Shown in pieces: positions 20,573 to 31,453 of a DNA stretch of 64,000 bases. The position numbers and the translations under genes are program-made. The stretch is from Pochonia chlamydosporia 170 (taxonomy: Eukaryota > Ascomycota > Sordariomycetes > Hypocreales > Clavicipitaceae). The DNA lies in contig NC_035795.1 in the NCBI RefSeq assembly GCF_001653235.2, positions 3,045,001 to 3,109,000 on the forward strand. The letters are read 5' to 3'. Position 1 is the first letter of the stretch; the number at the start of each line of letters is the position of its first letter. Below the pieces are notes generated by a model. It saw only the letters and a program-made list of their open reading frames with translations. It did not search any database and had not been told where the DNA came from.

Positions 20573-21952
20573 ATGGGTAGCTATACAGCAAATCTAGTCG
20601 AAACCCTCGACGCAGTCGATGCATCGACTTTGGATGGAGATGATGCCTCGCGGCTACAATTGGCCATGGCGGCCCGCAAACTTTTTCATAAACTAGAGAC
20701 GAAGGAAGAGAAGACTATACGTCTTGCCATCGAAGAACCTGTTGTGTTCTCTGCTATCCAGGCTCTCATTGACGTTGGTCTCTGGGAAGACTGGACTGGT
20801 GCTGGTGGAGGCGAGAAGACTATCGAGGACCTTGCCACAATAACCAAGAAGGATATTGATCCGGAATTACTGCGTAGGTGTTCTACTGTACAGCAAGTAT
20901 ATTCACTGACACAACTCTCAGGCCACCTCCTACGACTCCTAGCTACGAACCACGTTGTCCTGGAAGCCGGGGAAGATCGCTACGCGCCGACCGCATTTTC
21001 GCTCTCCATGGGTGACAAGAGTACCCTCGTTGCGCCAGCTCTTCGCATACGGTACGCATGTCATCCTTTCTAAATTATTTAAAGCCGAGTGAAGTGAATT
21101 GACCATCACGCTGCAGAACCGACCACATCGCCCAGTGTGCCCATCACTTCCCCGAGTTCTTGGCTAATACCAACTACCGCAAGCCTCTAGACGACAATGC
21201 CAGTTGCTACATTGATACGTTCCCTGAGAAGAAAAACTTTTGGGAAAGATGCAAGGCAAACCCCATGCATCAAGAGAGCTTCTCTTCATTCATGCTGTTA
21301 TGGGGCAAGCATAAAAGACCGTGGCCACAGTTCTACGACACCAAAGCGCTGCTCGAGGGCGCTGACTTGAGCGATGGCAGCGCATTCATCGTAGATATCG
21401 GCGGACACCACGGTGTTGACCTCTTACGTGTGCTCGATAAGCATCCCGACGTGCCTGCAGGGTCCCTGGTGCTCGAGGACTTGCCGGAGGTTATCACTTC
21501 CGTGAGTCTTGCCACGGACAAGATCAAGGTTATAAAGCACAGCTTCTTTGAGCCGCAGCCGGTTAAAGGTTAGTTTCTCGCCTTCAGCGCCCATGTTGAG
21601 GCTTTATTTTCACCGACCTGACAAATTGAGGGAATGTGAAGGCAGCCGCGCCTATTACCTGCATGCCGTCCTACACGACTGGTCCGACAAGGTGTCAATC
21701 GACATCCTGAAGAACGTTGCGGCGGCCATGAAGCCCGGCTACTCTAAGGTGCTGATTCATGATATCGTCCTGCCAGCAACAGGAACTACCTGCTACCAAG
21801 CTGCGTTGGATTGCCTGGTGATGCAGGCCTCGGCCAACGAAAGAACCGAGGCTGTGTGGAATAAGGTGCTCGCGGAGGCGGGCCTTAAGCTCCTCAAGTT
21901 ATGGCCAGATGGCCGAGGGTATGAGAGCCTTATTGAAGCAGAGCTGGCATAG
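20573..21952 (+). CDS. O-methyltransferase, plant-COMT-like (FmaD-type)
   Basis: Four exons, 20573-20873, 20922-21051, 21117-21568 and 21642-21952, with introns of 48, 65 and 73 bp; 397 residues. An N-terminal winged-helix dimerisation region (about residues 40-140) precedes the Rossmann domain. Seen: [10 protein letters not shown] (about 236-245; the third Gly of the usual DIGGG is His), the general base His near 306 in HAVLHDWSD, and [15 protein letters not shown]. This is the normal size and order of fungal O-methyltransferases such as FmaD, which methylates an oxygen in fumagillin biosynthesis. Intron 1 is 48 bp with no in-frame stop, so an unspliced form would simply carry 16 extra residues. 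It is divergent from the GST-like gene. Confidence 0.9.
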
Positions 21953-23066
21953 ACTGAAGTCGTGGGAATCCCGTAGAAAAAGTAAAAGGTGCAGCTCAAC
22001 TGTAAACAGATGGACTTGGTCGCGCTTGTTACACTTGTTTCTGTTCATCAGGCTATTTCAGTTTCTGGACAGCACACCCACGCAATTGCGCATGCAAAGG
22101 GAACTTCCTGGCGCCAGAATGCAAAGTTGAACTGTATGGGATCATGTGCACTCCCATATTAGGATAGACAAACAGACAAGGTCGAAAATGGATTGAACTG
22201 GTTCCAGATACTTTTATCTGCGGTGATCGAAAGCTGAGATGTATTGTCTAAGTTGTTGTTATTGCTGTGAATGTGTAACTACTGAGTTGCCCGTTGTGCG
22301 GAAGTTGCCTGCGCTGAAGCTATACAAAGACATAACCAGTGATTCAGTAGCCACGAGGCTGCGTTTGCCCATTCCTTCTTGCAAGGTAACAGCCATTTTT
22401 CTTGTTTCATGTTAAGCCCAGTTATGTTGTAGGCGTTGCAGAGCTACGTTGACAACTGAGCTACCTCACTTTAACAGCTCGGAATTGGCCAACAAATAGC
22501 CTGTTCCGGCCGGTACTTCGTGAACAAATAGTGAGGAATTACTCACATTTTCCCAGACAAGGACAAAGTACAACATGGGGCTATTGAGAGTCTTTCTTCT
22601 TCTAAAACCATCCGTACAGCCCTTGGCGATTTCCCAACGTTCCTAATAGGGAGGGTTGTGCTGACTTGCCACAATCTGCTGTCTCAGCAAGAGTGGCAAA
22701 GACGGTCAGATGGCGACCATTCCATCATAACCTCCCAAGTCGACAGATTTTGCGAGACAGCGGCAGCAGCCCATCATTCTATCAGAGAAAGTGGACGATG
22801 AATATGCTTTTGAAGGCGAATACTGACTGTGAATCAACCTACTCAAGTATCTTATCATAGCTCTTGGATCACAAAACACTTCAGACCAAGCTGGCACCGG
22901 GACGAAGACATTGGATATTATGCAAATTTGGCTACCTTCATTGTCGGGAAAGCCTCATCGAACATTTGTGGGATATGTATTGCAACCAGGGTCATTGTTG
23001 GGTGCCAGCAAAACTTCACACTGCGTATCGAGACGCTCTTCATGTTTAGAACGTCAGCTCCTCATA
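21953..23066. other. Intergenic region, no credible gene
   Basis: This 1114-bp region lies between the 3' ends of the O-methyltransferase and the reductase. A short open frame at 22864-23049 gives a Cys/Trp/His-rich peptide that might be a relic, but it has no flanking exons I can join. Confidence 0.4.
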
Positions 23067-24056
23067 TTAATTATCTTTGCCAAGGACATAGCGAATCGTC
23101 TCCCTGATAGTATCCTCCTCTGTAATCCCACTCGCACGCCAACCCAGCGCTCGCAACCGATCAGCTCTAGATCGAGAACTTGAACCCCAGAACTTTGGTC
23201 CCCATTCCCAAATCTTCGCAACAGCGCCCTCATCAAGACTGTCAACATCAGTATCAGAAACATACCCCTGCAAGTGAAGCTCCTGACCAACAATCTTGGC
23301 AAATTTTGTGAACGAATCCTCTCCCGCTTCAACAAAGTAATATCCATCCCGACCCCAATCCACCCTACTTTCCGTGCTTAACGCCTCCTCCACTAACAGG
23401 AGCAACGCAGACGATGCGTCGCTGACGTGGCAATAACTCGATACGTTTCTCCCGGCACCTACTACAAATACTTTCCCCTGGGACCGTGCCCCCCGTAGAT
23501 ACGGCTCAATGATCTTTGACTGCGGAGTGATGTGTCCTCTACCTTTTCCGTACATGCGAGGCAGCGACACAATAGCGACTTTGGTGTGTGAATGCTCCGC
23601 TTTCGCTATGATATCTTGTTCTATCGCTGCGTGAAGCCGATCGCGTGGCAGACTCAGTAGCTCGTCCTTTTGAGCAGCGTCACTAAAGACCTTTGGATCG
23701 AGGTCCCCAGCAGGGATGGATGGATCAATGAGAGATGCTATGCCAGAAACGTGCACGTACGTAGCGCCTGGATGCTGGGCGACGCCGTCAAGTAACGCGA
23801 ACGACATGGCTTCGTCATCTGTATTGGCGATTTGGACAACCACATCCGCTTCTTTTCCTTCAGAAATCAGAAGTTCGCGCAGGCTGCCCGTGGTGAAAAC
23901 ACACTTGACATTTGGAAACTGAGAGTTGAGCAGCGCAGCCTGTTGCTCAGAGCGAACAAGAGCCCGGACTTGATGCTCGGGATGCTGTTGCTGCAAGTGC
24001 GCAAGAAAATCGCCACCAACATATCCCGCCGCTCCTGTAATAAATATGGTTGGCAT
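23067..24056 (-). CDS. NAD(P)-dependent epimerase/reductase (atypical SDR)
   Basis: A single exon of 329 residues. Seen: the N-terminal nucleotide-binding motif TGAAGYVGGDF (GxxGxxG), ALVRSE after beta-2, a diagnostic VHVSGIA segment, and PRMYGKGRG, where the Tyr and Lys lie close together as in YGxGRG-type extended SDRs. The C-terminal half contains the substrate region with VEAGED. The fold is clear; the reaction (epimerase, ketoreductase or imine reductase) is not. It is divergent from the enoyl-reductase-like gene with a 308-bp shared promoter, so the two are probably co-regulated and may act together. Whether the pair belongs to the cluster or marks its edge is open. Confidence 0.85.
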   Translation of the reverse strand: MPTIFITGAAGYVGGDFLAHLQQQHPEHQVRALVRSEQQAALLNSQFPNVKCVFTTGSLRELLISEGKEADVVVQIANTDDEAMSFALLDGVAQHPGATYVHVSGIASLIDPSIPAGDLDPKVFSDAAQKDELLSLPRDRLHAAIEQDIIAKAEHSHTKVAIVSLPRMYGKGRGHITPQSKIIEPYLRGARSQGKVFVVGAGRNVSSYCHVSDASSALLLLVEEALSTESRVDWGRDGYYFVEAGEDSFTKFAKIVGQELHLQGYVSDTDVDSLDEGAVAKIWEWGPKFWGSSSRSRADRLRALGWRASGITEEDTIRETIRYVLGKDN

Positions 24057-24364
24057 TTTGAGACAGCTTGTGATGTTTCTCTCAGTGGCAAGTCGGGGTG
24101 TAAAAAGTCAAGTACCGGCCATCCTGCCTTTATCCTTTGCAATTTTGTGGCTGAAATATATCATTCAGCCGGTGGGATATATACCTCAATATTGGCCTAA
24201 ACACCAATAGGAAAGATAACGCGAGAAGCATGTGCAAACGAAATACGTCTGCCGTCTCATCCGTCTCATCGCGGGGTCATAACGCATAAGAAATATTGAC
24301 ACAAATTCTTCCGTGTCCCGTTCCTCAACACTTCAACCGTCATTTATCAGGCTTCGTTTACGAA
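24057..24364. promoter_or_regulatory. Bidirectional promoter of the reductase pair
   Basis: This 308-bp divergent spacer contains ATATATACC (about 24177-24185), a possible TATA element, and a perfect 9-bp tandem duplication of CCGTCTCAT (24252-24269) about 100 bp before the dehydrogenase ATG. Confidence 0.4.
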
Positions 24365-25485
24365 ATGAAAGCAATTCGCATCAAGGCCGCTGGAACGGCT
24401 GAAGTCCAAACGGGCGTTCCGGTCCCCAAACTCCGCGACGACTACATCCTGATCAAAACGGAGGCGGTTGCGCTCAATCCCACGGACTGGAAGCACATTG
24501 ACTTTCTTGCTGGTCCTGGGGCGAGAGTCGGCTGCGATTACAGCGGTATAGTGGAGGAAGTTGGTTCCAAAGTGCAGAATGGGATTAAGGTTGGGGATAG
24601 GGTGGCGGGAATGATTCATGGGAGTGAGTTTTCACACACTATATAGGACGATGTGCTGATGTGGTTGAAGGTAATCCTTCGAATCATGAGGACGGGTCGT
24701 TTGCAGAATACGTCGTTGCCAAAGGAGCGCTGCAGATGCGAATCCCGGATACTTTATCCTTTGAAGATGCTGCGACCCTTGGAGCCGGCATCATAACAAT
24801 GGGACAAAGTTTATATCAATCTCTGGGCCTTCCACTCCCGAACAATCCTTCAAAAGAGAACATTCCCGTTCTGATCTACGGAGGAAGTACCGCGACCGGC
24901 ACGCTGGCTATCCAATTCGCAAAGTTGTAAGTCAATTCCTTCTGCGAGCCTCTTCACCACTAACTGAGCAGGTCTGGTCTCCAAGTCATCGTCACATGCT
25001 CCCCTCGCAACGAGAAACTCGTCCGCGATCTAGGCGCAGATTTTGTATTCGACTACAAGTCCCCAACATGCGCAGCGGACATTCGCTCCGCAACCAACAA
25101 TCGTCTCGCTCACGCGTTCGACACGATTGCATCGAACGACTCTGCGCAGATATGTTGCAGTGCTATTGGTCCCCAAGGCGGCAGGTATACGTCTCTTGAA
25201 CCCATTGAGAAGCTTCCCCGTGATGATGTCACCAAGCTTAATACCATGGCTTTCACTGCCGTGGGCGAGGCTTTCGAGATTGCGGGCTTCCAGGTCCCAG
25301 CGAAGGAGGAGGATTATACGTTTGCTGTCATCTTTACGAGATTGGCGCAGGATTTACTCGCGCAACAGAAATTTAAGCCTCATCCGGTGAGTGTGCAGGA
25401 GGGGGGGTTGGATAGTGTGCTTGATGGTTTGCAGAGGATGCGGGAGGGGAGGGTGTCTGGTGTGAAGTTGGTGTATCCTATTTAG
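24365..25485 (+). CDS. Zinc-independent alcohol dehydrogenase/trans-acting enoyl reductase-like protein
   Basis: Three exons, 24365-24623, 24671-24926 and 24972-25485, with introns of 47 and 45 bp; 342 residues. The start at MKAIRIKAAG is chosen because the family begins there; an in-frame frame extends 23 codons further upstream. Seen: the GroES-like N-domain with NPTDWKHIDF, GARVGCDYSGIVEEVG and KVGDRVAGM, then the nucleotide-binding domain with YGGSTATGTLAIQFAKL. No structural or catalytic zinc cysteines are present. This is the ToxD/LovC-like family, whose members include trans enoyl reductases that serve polyketide synthases lacking an ER domain. No PKS is in the window, so that role is inferred. 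It is divergent from the SDR gene. Confidence 0.87.
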
Positions 25486-26388
25486 TGTGGACTTTCAGCG
25501 TGTGAAGTATTCCTGGTAGTTTTTGTAAAGTGGATTTTAAGGAGAGTTTGCAAAGTTAGATATCCTTGTAGCAGGGAAGCATGAATGTTGCTTCTTGAAC
25601 GCATATCAGTTGCAAGCACAGGGCAATGGTGTAAATCCAACCGGGCTATGTTAGTCAATTCACATCCATGAGGTGGATGCCTGGTTTGTGTACTTCTCAA
25701 GCAACACCATGGTGCGTCTACTGCGCCATGAGCCATTTGAAGCAACTTTGATTCAGCCTGTTCTCTTCCACCAGCATATCACCGTATGCGAGATTAGGCT
25801 AAGCACTTGTATGATGATGCCGACATGGTGGTTCTCAATCTATTAGAGAAAGCGAAGTGATACCTAACGGACTGAGACACGGTATGTGATATTGCGACCA
25901 AATAAGAAATGTACCTTATGATGGGTTGGATACAGACTGCAGGAGAATGAACTATCATGGCGCAGCTTAGTCGAATGCAACGCATCATATATGATTCATC
26001 CCGCAAAGGTCAAACATCTTACTGTCCAAAAAGACGGAAACGGATGAAACACATGCAGGATGTGCAAGCGAATACCATCATATCAAGTACGAAATGCTCA
26101 AATACGAATAAATTCAGGCACCTCAATCGATAAGCGCGTTTTTGTTCAGACATGTCTTATCCAACAGACCACTCCTTGCTCCGCTCACTTGCCGCCAGCC
26201 AATTCACAATAAAACCCAACATATTGTCCGCGAAACAATACAGCGCAATTTAACGACATCCGAATATACCGCAGTCAACATCATTATATCACCCGCGGTG
26301 AAAACATTCCAGACACATAAAAGAAGCGCTCATCCCAGATTCACCACAACAAATCACCCATCAAACCAATTCCACAACACTTCTCATC
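25486..26388. other. Intergenic region, probable right edge of the biosynthetic cluster
   Basis: This 903-bp region shows no credible gene. Genes to its right belong to unrelated families, so I place the likely cluster boundary here. Confidence 0.35.
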
Positions 26389-26622
26389 ATGAAATTTCCC
26401 ATTACGCTCCTTTTTGCCACCGCCATAGGTGGCGTGGCCGGTCTCCCCGTCGCGGTCGAGAATAGCGTCGCTCCACGAGGGCCTGGGGGAAGTGCGGACA
26501 ATATGGCGCTTCTGGGTCGTAACTATCAGGAGGATGCCATGGAGAAGAGAGGCGACGAAAAGGCAAAGCAGAGGTTTAAAGAGGGTGCAAGGGTCGGACC
26601 TCAACGTCCGTCAGGGTGGTGA
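26389..26622 (+). CDS. Small secreted protein with a Kex2-like site
   Basis: A single exon of 77 residues, unrecognised. Seen: a signal peptide of about 18-20 residues (MKFPITLLFATAIGGVAG), a Gly/Asn-rich middle part, a dibasic KR at about residues 53-54 and a basic 23-residue tail ending RPSGW. There are no cysteines. Signal peptide, pro-part and a peptide released after KR is the layout of small secreted effectors and of some fungal peptide precursors, but there is only one processing site and no repeat of the peptide. The 3' flank (26641-26682) is a purine-rich GATGGAGA repeat. The short length makes the call moderate. Confidence 0.6.
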   Translation: MKFPITLLFATAIGGVAGLPVAVENSVAPRGPGGSADNMALLGRNYQEDAMEKRGDEKAKQRFKEGARVGPQRPSGW

Positions 26623-27845
26623 GGGAAGATGTGAGGTGTGAGAAGGAGAGAAGGAGATGGAGAGATGGAGAGATGGAGAGGAATGGGTGGGTGTCTGCCA
26701 GGGTATATTAATTCACTTCTTCGGTGTATTTTTAAACAGCAAAGTAACATGGTGGTTTTATCGGCGCAGACAATAAAAGCAGTCTTTGCTTATACATGTT
26801 GTATCAGTTTTGTGAGTTTTATAATAAATAAGGGCATTTGTGATAGAATTAAGCTTTTGTGCTCCGTAGTTCGTGATTGAGGCTTTCGTTGGATCAAGCA
26901 GCAAGGCAAGACAATGCTCGAGGCACCATCTGATCCGTGGGCAAAGACATCAGCCACCGTTGCGGGCCGTATTATCGTGTTTTAGCCATTGTTACAAACA
27001 TTGAAGGCCATTATGTCGGGTGCCCTTGGCTATCATTGAAGCTTGTTTGCGAGGCTTGGTATTGAGCTTGACTCCATCTGTAACGGTGTCCCCTGTAGCA
27101 GGGATGAGATTCAGCCACTGTCACGTTGACTGCCGGAGACTGGGCGAGAAATAAAGGAAAAGTTGCAGTCTGTAGTGAATGAGAAATACAGTTTGAAGCA
27201 ACTACAGTTTTTTGTCTCTCTTTCTTTTTTGTTTCTTTTTATTTTTATTTTTAAATTTTTTTTTTTTTTTTTTCAGATCTTGCGTAGTGAATTGTAGTCA
27301 TACGTGCGACTATGTGACCGAAATGACAATAACAACTTGACGTCAATTTCGCAGATTCAGAGCCACATACTCGAGTACAATTCTAGCTTGAACTTTAATG
27401 TTCAATGTTACATGCACAGACTAAACATGCCGTGTCTGAAAACGACAGCGCTCGAGCATCCCGTCCCATTGAGGCAAGGATACACCACCAGAAACACATA
27501 CTCCGTACTTTACCTGACATGTATGGACATCAATGATGGCACATGTTTCATCCCATAGCCCCAATGGCTCCACCAGTCAGCCACGAGTCGACATGGAACA
27601 TTAACATTAAACGTCAAGTCCAACATGCAGCCAGAACAATTGATGTCAGGTGCATGTAGACTATCGGTAGTTTAGAGCTGAAACGAACCCGCGACAAGGC
27701 AGCCGGAGACAGAACCGGCCGATCAGTTCTAGTCGCTGTCCATATAACGTGACGGCCTGCTCAATTGAAGCATTACCCGAACGTAAATTTCTCTCTAATC
27801 TTACATCTTCATCTTCATCTTCATCTTCACCGTATCACAAACACA
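26623..27845. other. Intergenic region with a long pyrimidine/T tract
   Basis: This 1223-bp region shows no gene. It includes a GATGGAGA-type purine repeat (about 26641-26682), a T-rich tract ending in a long T run (about 27208-27276), one TACTCCGTA (27499-27507), and four tandem ATCTTC hexamers (27805-27828) in the probable 5' UTR of the next gene. Confidence 0.6.
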
Positions 27846-29108
27846 ATGGGCGTGCTGGCCACCCAACTCCTGCTCCTCGCAGCATCCATCTCACAAGCCC
27901 AAGTCGTAAAAGAACTCAACCACTTCCCTCAATCACCACTCCAGCCCGTCCTCTTCAACCATGCCGCACCCACAATCTCCTCAGACCACGTCCTCGGAAA
28001 CACCACCGACACCGACACCGACTTCCACGTCTTCTCATCCAAATCCTTCGCCCGCGGCAGAGGCATCTCCATCATCACCACGCACGATCAAATGGCTCAC
28101 TTCAACAAGCTGGAGCCGCTGGCCGCCGACGTCAACGACATGTCCTCCCCGCCGTTCACGGAGCACGAAATCCCAGGCAAAGGCCGCGGCCTGGTTGCCA
28201 GCAAGTTCATACACCGCGGGGACAGGATATTCGCAGAGACGCCCATCCTAATCATAAGTTCCGAGCTGTACGAAAAGCACGAAGACGACCCGCACGTGAT
28301 TCCTGCGAAGCTGCGGCTGGCGGTTGAGAAGCTTCCCCCGGCGGCGCAGGGCAAGTTTTGGGACTTACACGGGCAGACGGTGCACAATGCGTATAGTGGG
28401 AGGATAGATCCTAATGCGTTTGATATAACCATCCAAGACCAACAATACTGTGCTGTTACTCCGGATACGGCAGTGAGTTGCTCCCCTTGATGGTCTTGAG
28501 TGTTGACGTTATTGCTAACTTTATCGCAGCGCATCAACCACGATTGTCGCCCCAACGCCGGCTACTATTTCGACCAGCACACCCTCACACACTACGTCCA
28601 CGCCCTCACGGATATTACGCCCGGGACAGAAATCTCAATCACGTACATCAGCGCGGAAATGCCGCGGCACCGCCGCAAGAACAGGCTCCTCAGCACATGG
28701 GGCTTCAACTGCACCTGCAGCTCGTGCTCCCTGTCCAAGCACGCGTCAAGGGTATCAGACGAGCGGCTGGCGCAGATATTCAAATTCCAAGAAATGTTTG
28801 AGGGCGAGGGGTGGACGACGCAGTCGTCGGGGACGGTGGAGGCGTTCCTCAGCCTGATTGACCAGGAGAAGATGTACAATCCGCATGGGGCTGCGCTTGA
28901 GGCGGCGGCGCTGGTGTACTGCGCTGAGGGCAGGTACTGGGACACGATTAAGTATGCGTATCTGGCGGAGGAGATGCTGATGCTGGAGGGGGAAGATGCG
29001 AGGGTCGAGGTGATGAGGCTGTTGACGGCGGATCCGACGGTGCAGAAGTGTTGGAGGATGAGGGCTGCGATGAAGTCTGGGAAGGTGGTTTGGGATCAGA
29101 TTGATTAG
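27846..29108 (+). CDS. SET-domain protein with a signal-peptide-like N-terminus
   Basis: Two exons, 27846-28472 and 28530-29108, with a 57-bp intron; 401 residues. Seen: a hydrophobic N-terminus (MGVLATQLLLLAASISQAQ) that looks like a secretory signal, then a SET domain: IPGKGRGLVASKFIHRGD (about 116-133), the pseudoknot motif ARINHDCRPN (209-218) formed across the splice, GTEISITYI, and a post-SET-like CTCSSC. SET domains transfer methyl groups from SAM to lysines; all core elements of the fold are present. A secreted or ER-targeted SET protein is unusual because SAM is cytosolic, yet fungi carry several of unknown role. An alternative upstream in-frame ATG at 27765 would hide the signal; the one at 27846 is preferred. 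Confidence 0.87.
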
Positions 29109-29690
29109 TGTGTCGATGGGGATGAGCCACCGGGGGGGGTGAATCATGATGGGGCTGGGGTTGGAGGCGTTTCATTTTTCTTGTTTCATGTTTCAAGTTG
29201 GGGTCAAAATACAGTTGGATTAAACAGCAATGGGATTAGTGTGGTGGACGGCGTGTTACAACTGAGCTGCTTGCGGCTTGGTTTATTCCATCTTTAAATT
29301 AGCATGACGGCCATGCATTCAGTTGCCATCAAGATATTGCTCATCAAACCACGCTGCAACGTGAACTCTGTTGATATCGACGTAACTTGCATGATTGAAT
29401 GGTCGACATTTACAGACTCACAAGGGTGAAGGTGCATGTGGGCTTCCACGTACGTTCAGTAACGAAACTGGGAAATGTAGACGGCCCAAATATGAAGGCA
29501 GTTTGACATTTGCATACATACCTATCAGTATCTGGCAATTCGTCTTGACGAAGCATTTCCATTTTCCCAGGCAGATCTCCCTGACGGCTATTGAAGGGTC
29601 GTGCAGCTCTGTCGACAGCTTAATGACCGTGGTCGAGTCAGGTTCGCAAAGAGGCGCAAACACATTCTTGAATACATAATGTGCTCTCTT
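29109..29690. other. Intergenic region, no gene seen
   Basis: This 582-bp region lies between convergent coding regions and shows no gene or repeat I can support. Confidence 0.4.
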
Positions 29691-30475
29691 TCATCCCGTA
29701 TCTACACATACGCCGCACAAGCTGTAGACTGGAGGTTCACTTCCAATAGGCCGCTCTTCAGCTTCACAGACGCGGACGGAAAAGGGTGTGTCGTTGTAGG
29801 CATCTAGGGCCTGATATTGGCACCACGTTCCAGAAGTCGTTCCTCCGCCTATTGGATGGCTAGTAGAGTCCGGACGCTTGCATTTCACCTTTAACATTGG
29901 AGTTCGCTTCGGTACATATCCAATCGTGTTGTCAGACAAATAGCTGTGCATCCAATACGCGATCGTAAGCCATTCACTGCGCTTCTTAGGACCTCGGAGG
30001 TTGATTCACGTAGCTGGTTTGCCGAAAGCCTGGTGCTGCATACTCCCGTTAAAGTCGTATTGCAAAACATCACCACTCTCGTCCTCGGGCAGGCTCACAG
30101 CATCTCCACGCGGAATATCATTGCTTGGGCTGGCGCAACGCCAATGCCGACCATCAGACCAAATTGCAATGCTGGGAAAAGTGTTGCACAGCTCCTCGGC
30201 CATGGTAGTCGCAGAAGATTTTCGTCACGACACGTAACAGCATGAACCATGTTGCGTCGACCGAATTTACCCAGCACGTCGCCGCCTTGGTCGCGACGAG
30301 TCAGTCGGCTGTTGGTGGGTTTCGTCAAGAGCCTGGGCAGCAACATATTCTGCGATCTGGGCACAGATCCGGCATATGGCATAGTCTTGATTTGCGTATT
30401 CCTGTATGGCCTCGACAGGCAGGCTCAATCCTTCATCAGAGGTGTCCTCGTCTGTCGGATTCTCCAGGTCGTCAA
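29691..30475 (-). pseudogene. Unresolved gene or pseudogene with an internal stop
   Basis: On the minus strand one reading phase is coding-like throughout. Segment 1 (about 30475-30271) reads acidic then VEAIQEYANQDYAICRICAQ and ends in RRRR. A plausible intron (GTAAAT at 30270 to TTTTCCCAG at 30172, 99 bp) joins it in phase to segment 2 (30171-29691) with IAIWSDGRHWRCASPSNDIP. That phase is then broken by TGA at 30008-30006 and continues in the same phase as NLRGPKKRSEWLTIAYWMHS to a stop at 29691, including WCQYQALDAYNDTPF and two later cysteines. I cannot find a clean start exon, or an intron that removes the TGA. It may be a decayed gene (CGA to TGA would explain it) or one with an unseen splice. 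The family is unknown. Confidence 0.45.
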
Positions 30476-31453
30476 CTGAGGCATCGTCGCAGCATCAGTC
30501 GATTGGACAATGAACGAATATTAGGACGAACACGAATTTGTAATCGATGACGATGGCTTTGTTAGCAGTCCCGGAGCCAGTCGAGCTATGAGGATCCACG
30601 ATTGACTTGGAGCGAGGGGATACGGAGGTGATTCGGAGCTCTCACCTACTCCGTAAGTAGCTGGAAGTGAGAAGACAACAATTTCCAGAAGGCTGAGGCG
30701 AACAAAGCCATGTTGTCAGGGGCTTACTGGTGTTGATTTCGCCCCTGGACAATGTGCAGCATTCAGGTCAAATTTGTTCTTGCAGTTGGATGCAGTAAGC
30801 AAAGGACGGCTGGGGTGGGCGGTTGGGGGCCATGTCGAAAAAGAAGACCAGCACTGAAGACCAGATGGACCAGACTGGAGCAAGACATCTGGTCTGGTGG
30901 GCTGAAAAGCTGGAGACGGATCTACCCGCCTGGCAGGAACAGCATAAGCTGACAACTCCGATGTCTCCAGTAAAATTATCGCCCATTACCATGAGTCTGG
31001 TGACAGTTTGTGACGAGGATTAAAATATTGTCACTTCATTCGCCGACCAAACTGCATGTCTAAAACCCCTGAGTCTCATGAATTGACGGTGAAATCAACG
31101 TACAGCTTCACCTCACCTCCCAACCTGGTTCTTGCAGAAAGTTACCCCGCACCAGGGACCGGACGATTCAGCCGGCGTAGTTTAATTCCCCCATCCACCT
31201 CAGCTCTCTTTGGCCTTGGCCTTGATTGTCAAGCATTTGACAGTCAAGTCCCCAGTGCCTGCCTCGGTAAAAGATTTGGACCCTTAAGTTGGGGACACAA
31301 ATGCATCACCATCGGCATCTGCATCTCCATTCCCCTCCGTCTACCCCTTAACTCAAACCATGTCTTTTCCATGACAACGTTTCAATCGCAATCTGCGATT
31401 CTATCCCCAAGAAACAGCACCCTGACGACTTTTGTACCGAGTCAACAGCAGCT
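30476..31453. other. Intergenic region upstream of the hydrolase
   Basis: This 978-bp region might hold a missing first exon of the 29691-30475 locus and the promoter of the hydrolase at 31454. It contains TACTCCGTA (30647-30655) inside a larger palindrome-like CTACTCCGTAAGTAG. I see no complete gene. Confidence 0.35.

Noticed and set aside
27208..27276. T-rich tract as the poly(A) tail of a retroposed gene
   Set aside because: No coding or target-site-duplication signal next to it; simple low-complexity DNA is enough to explain it.
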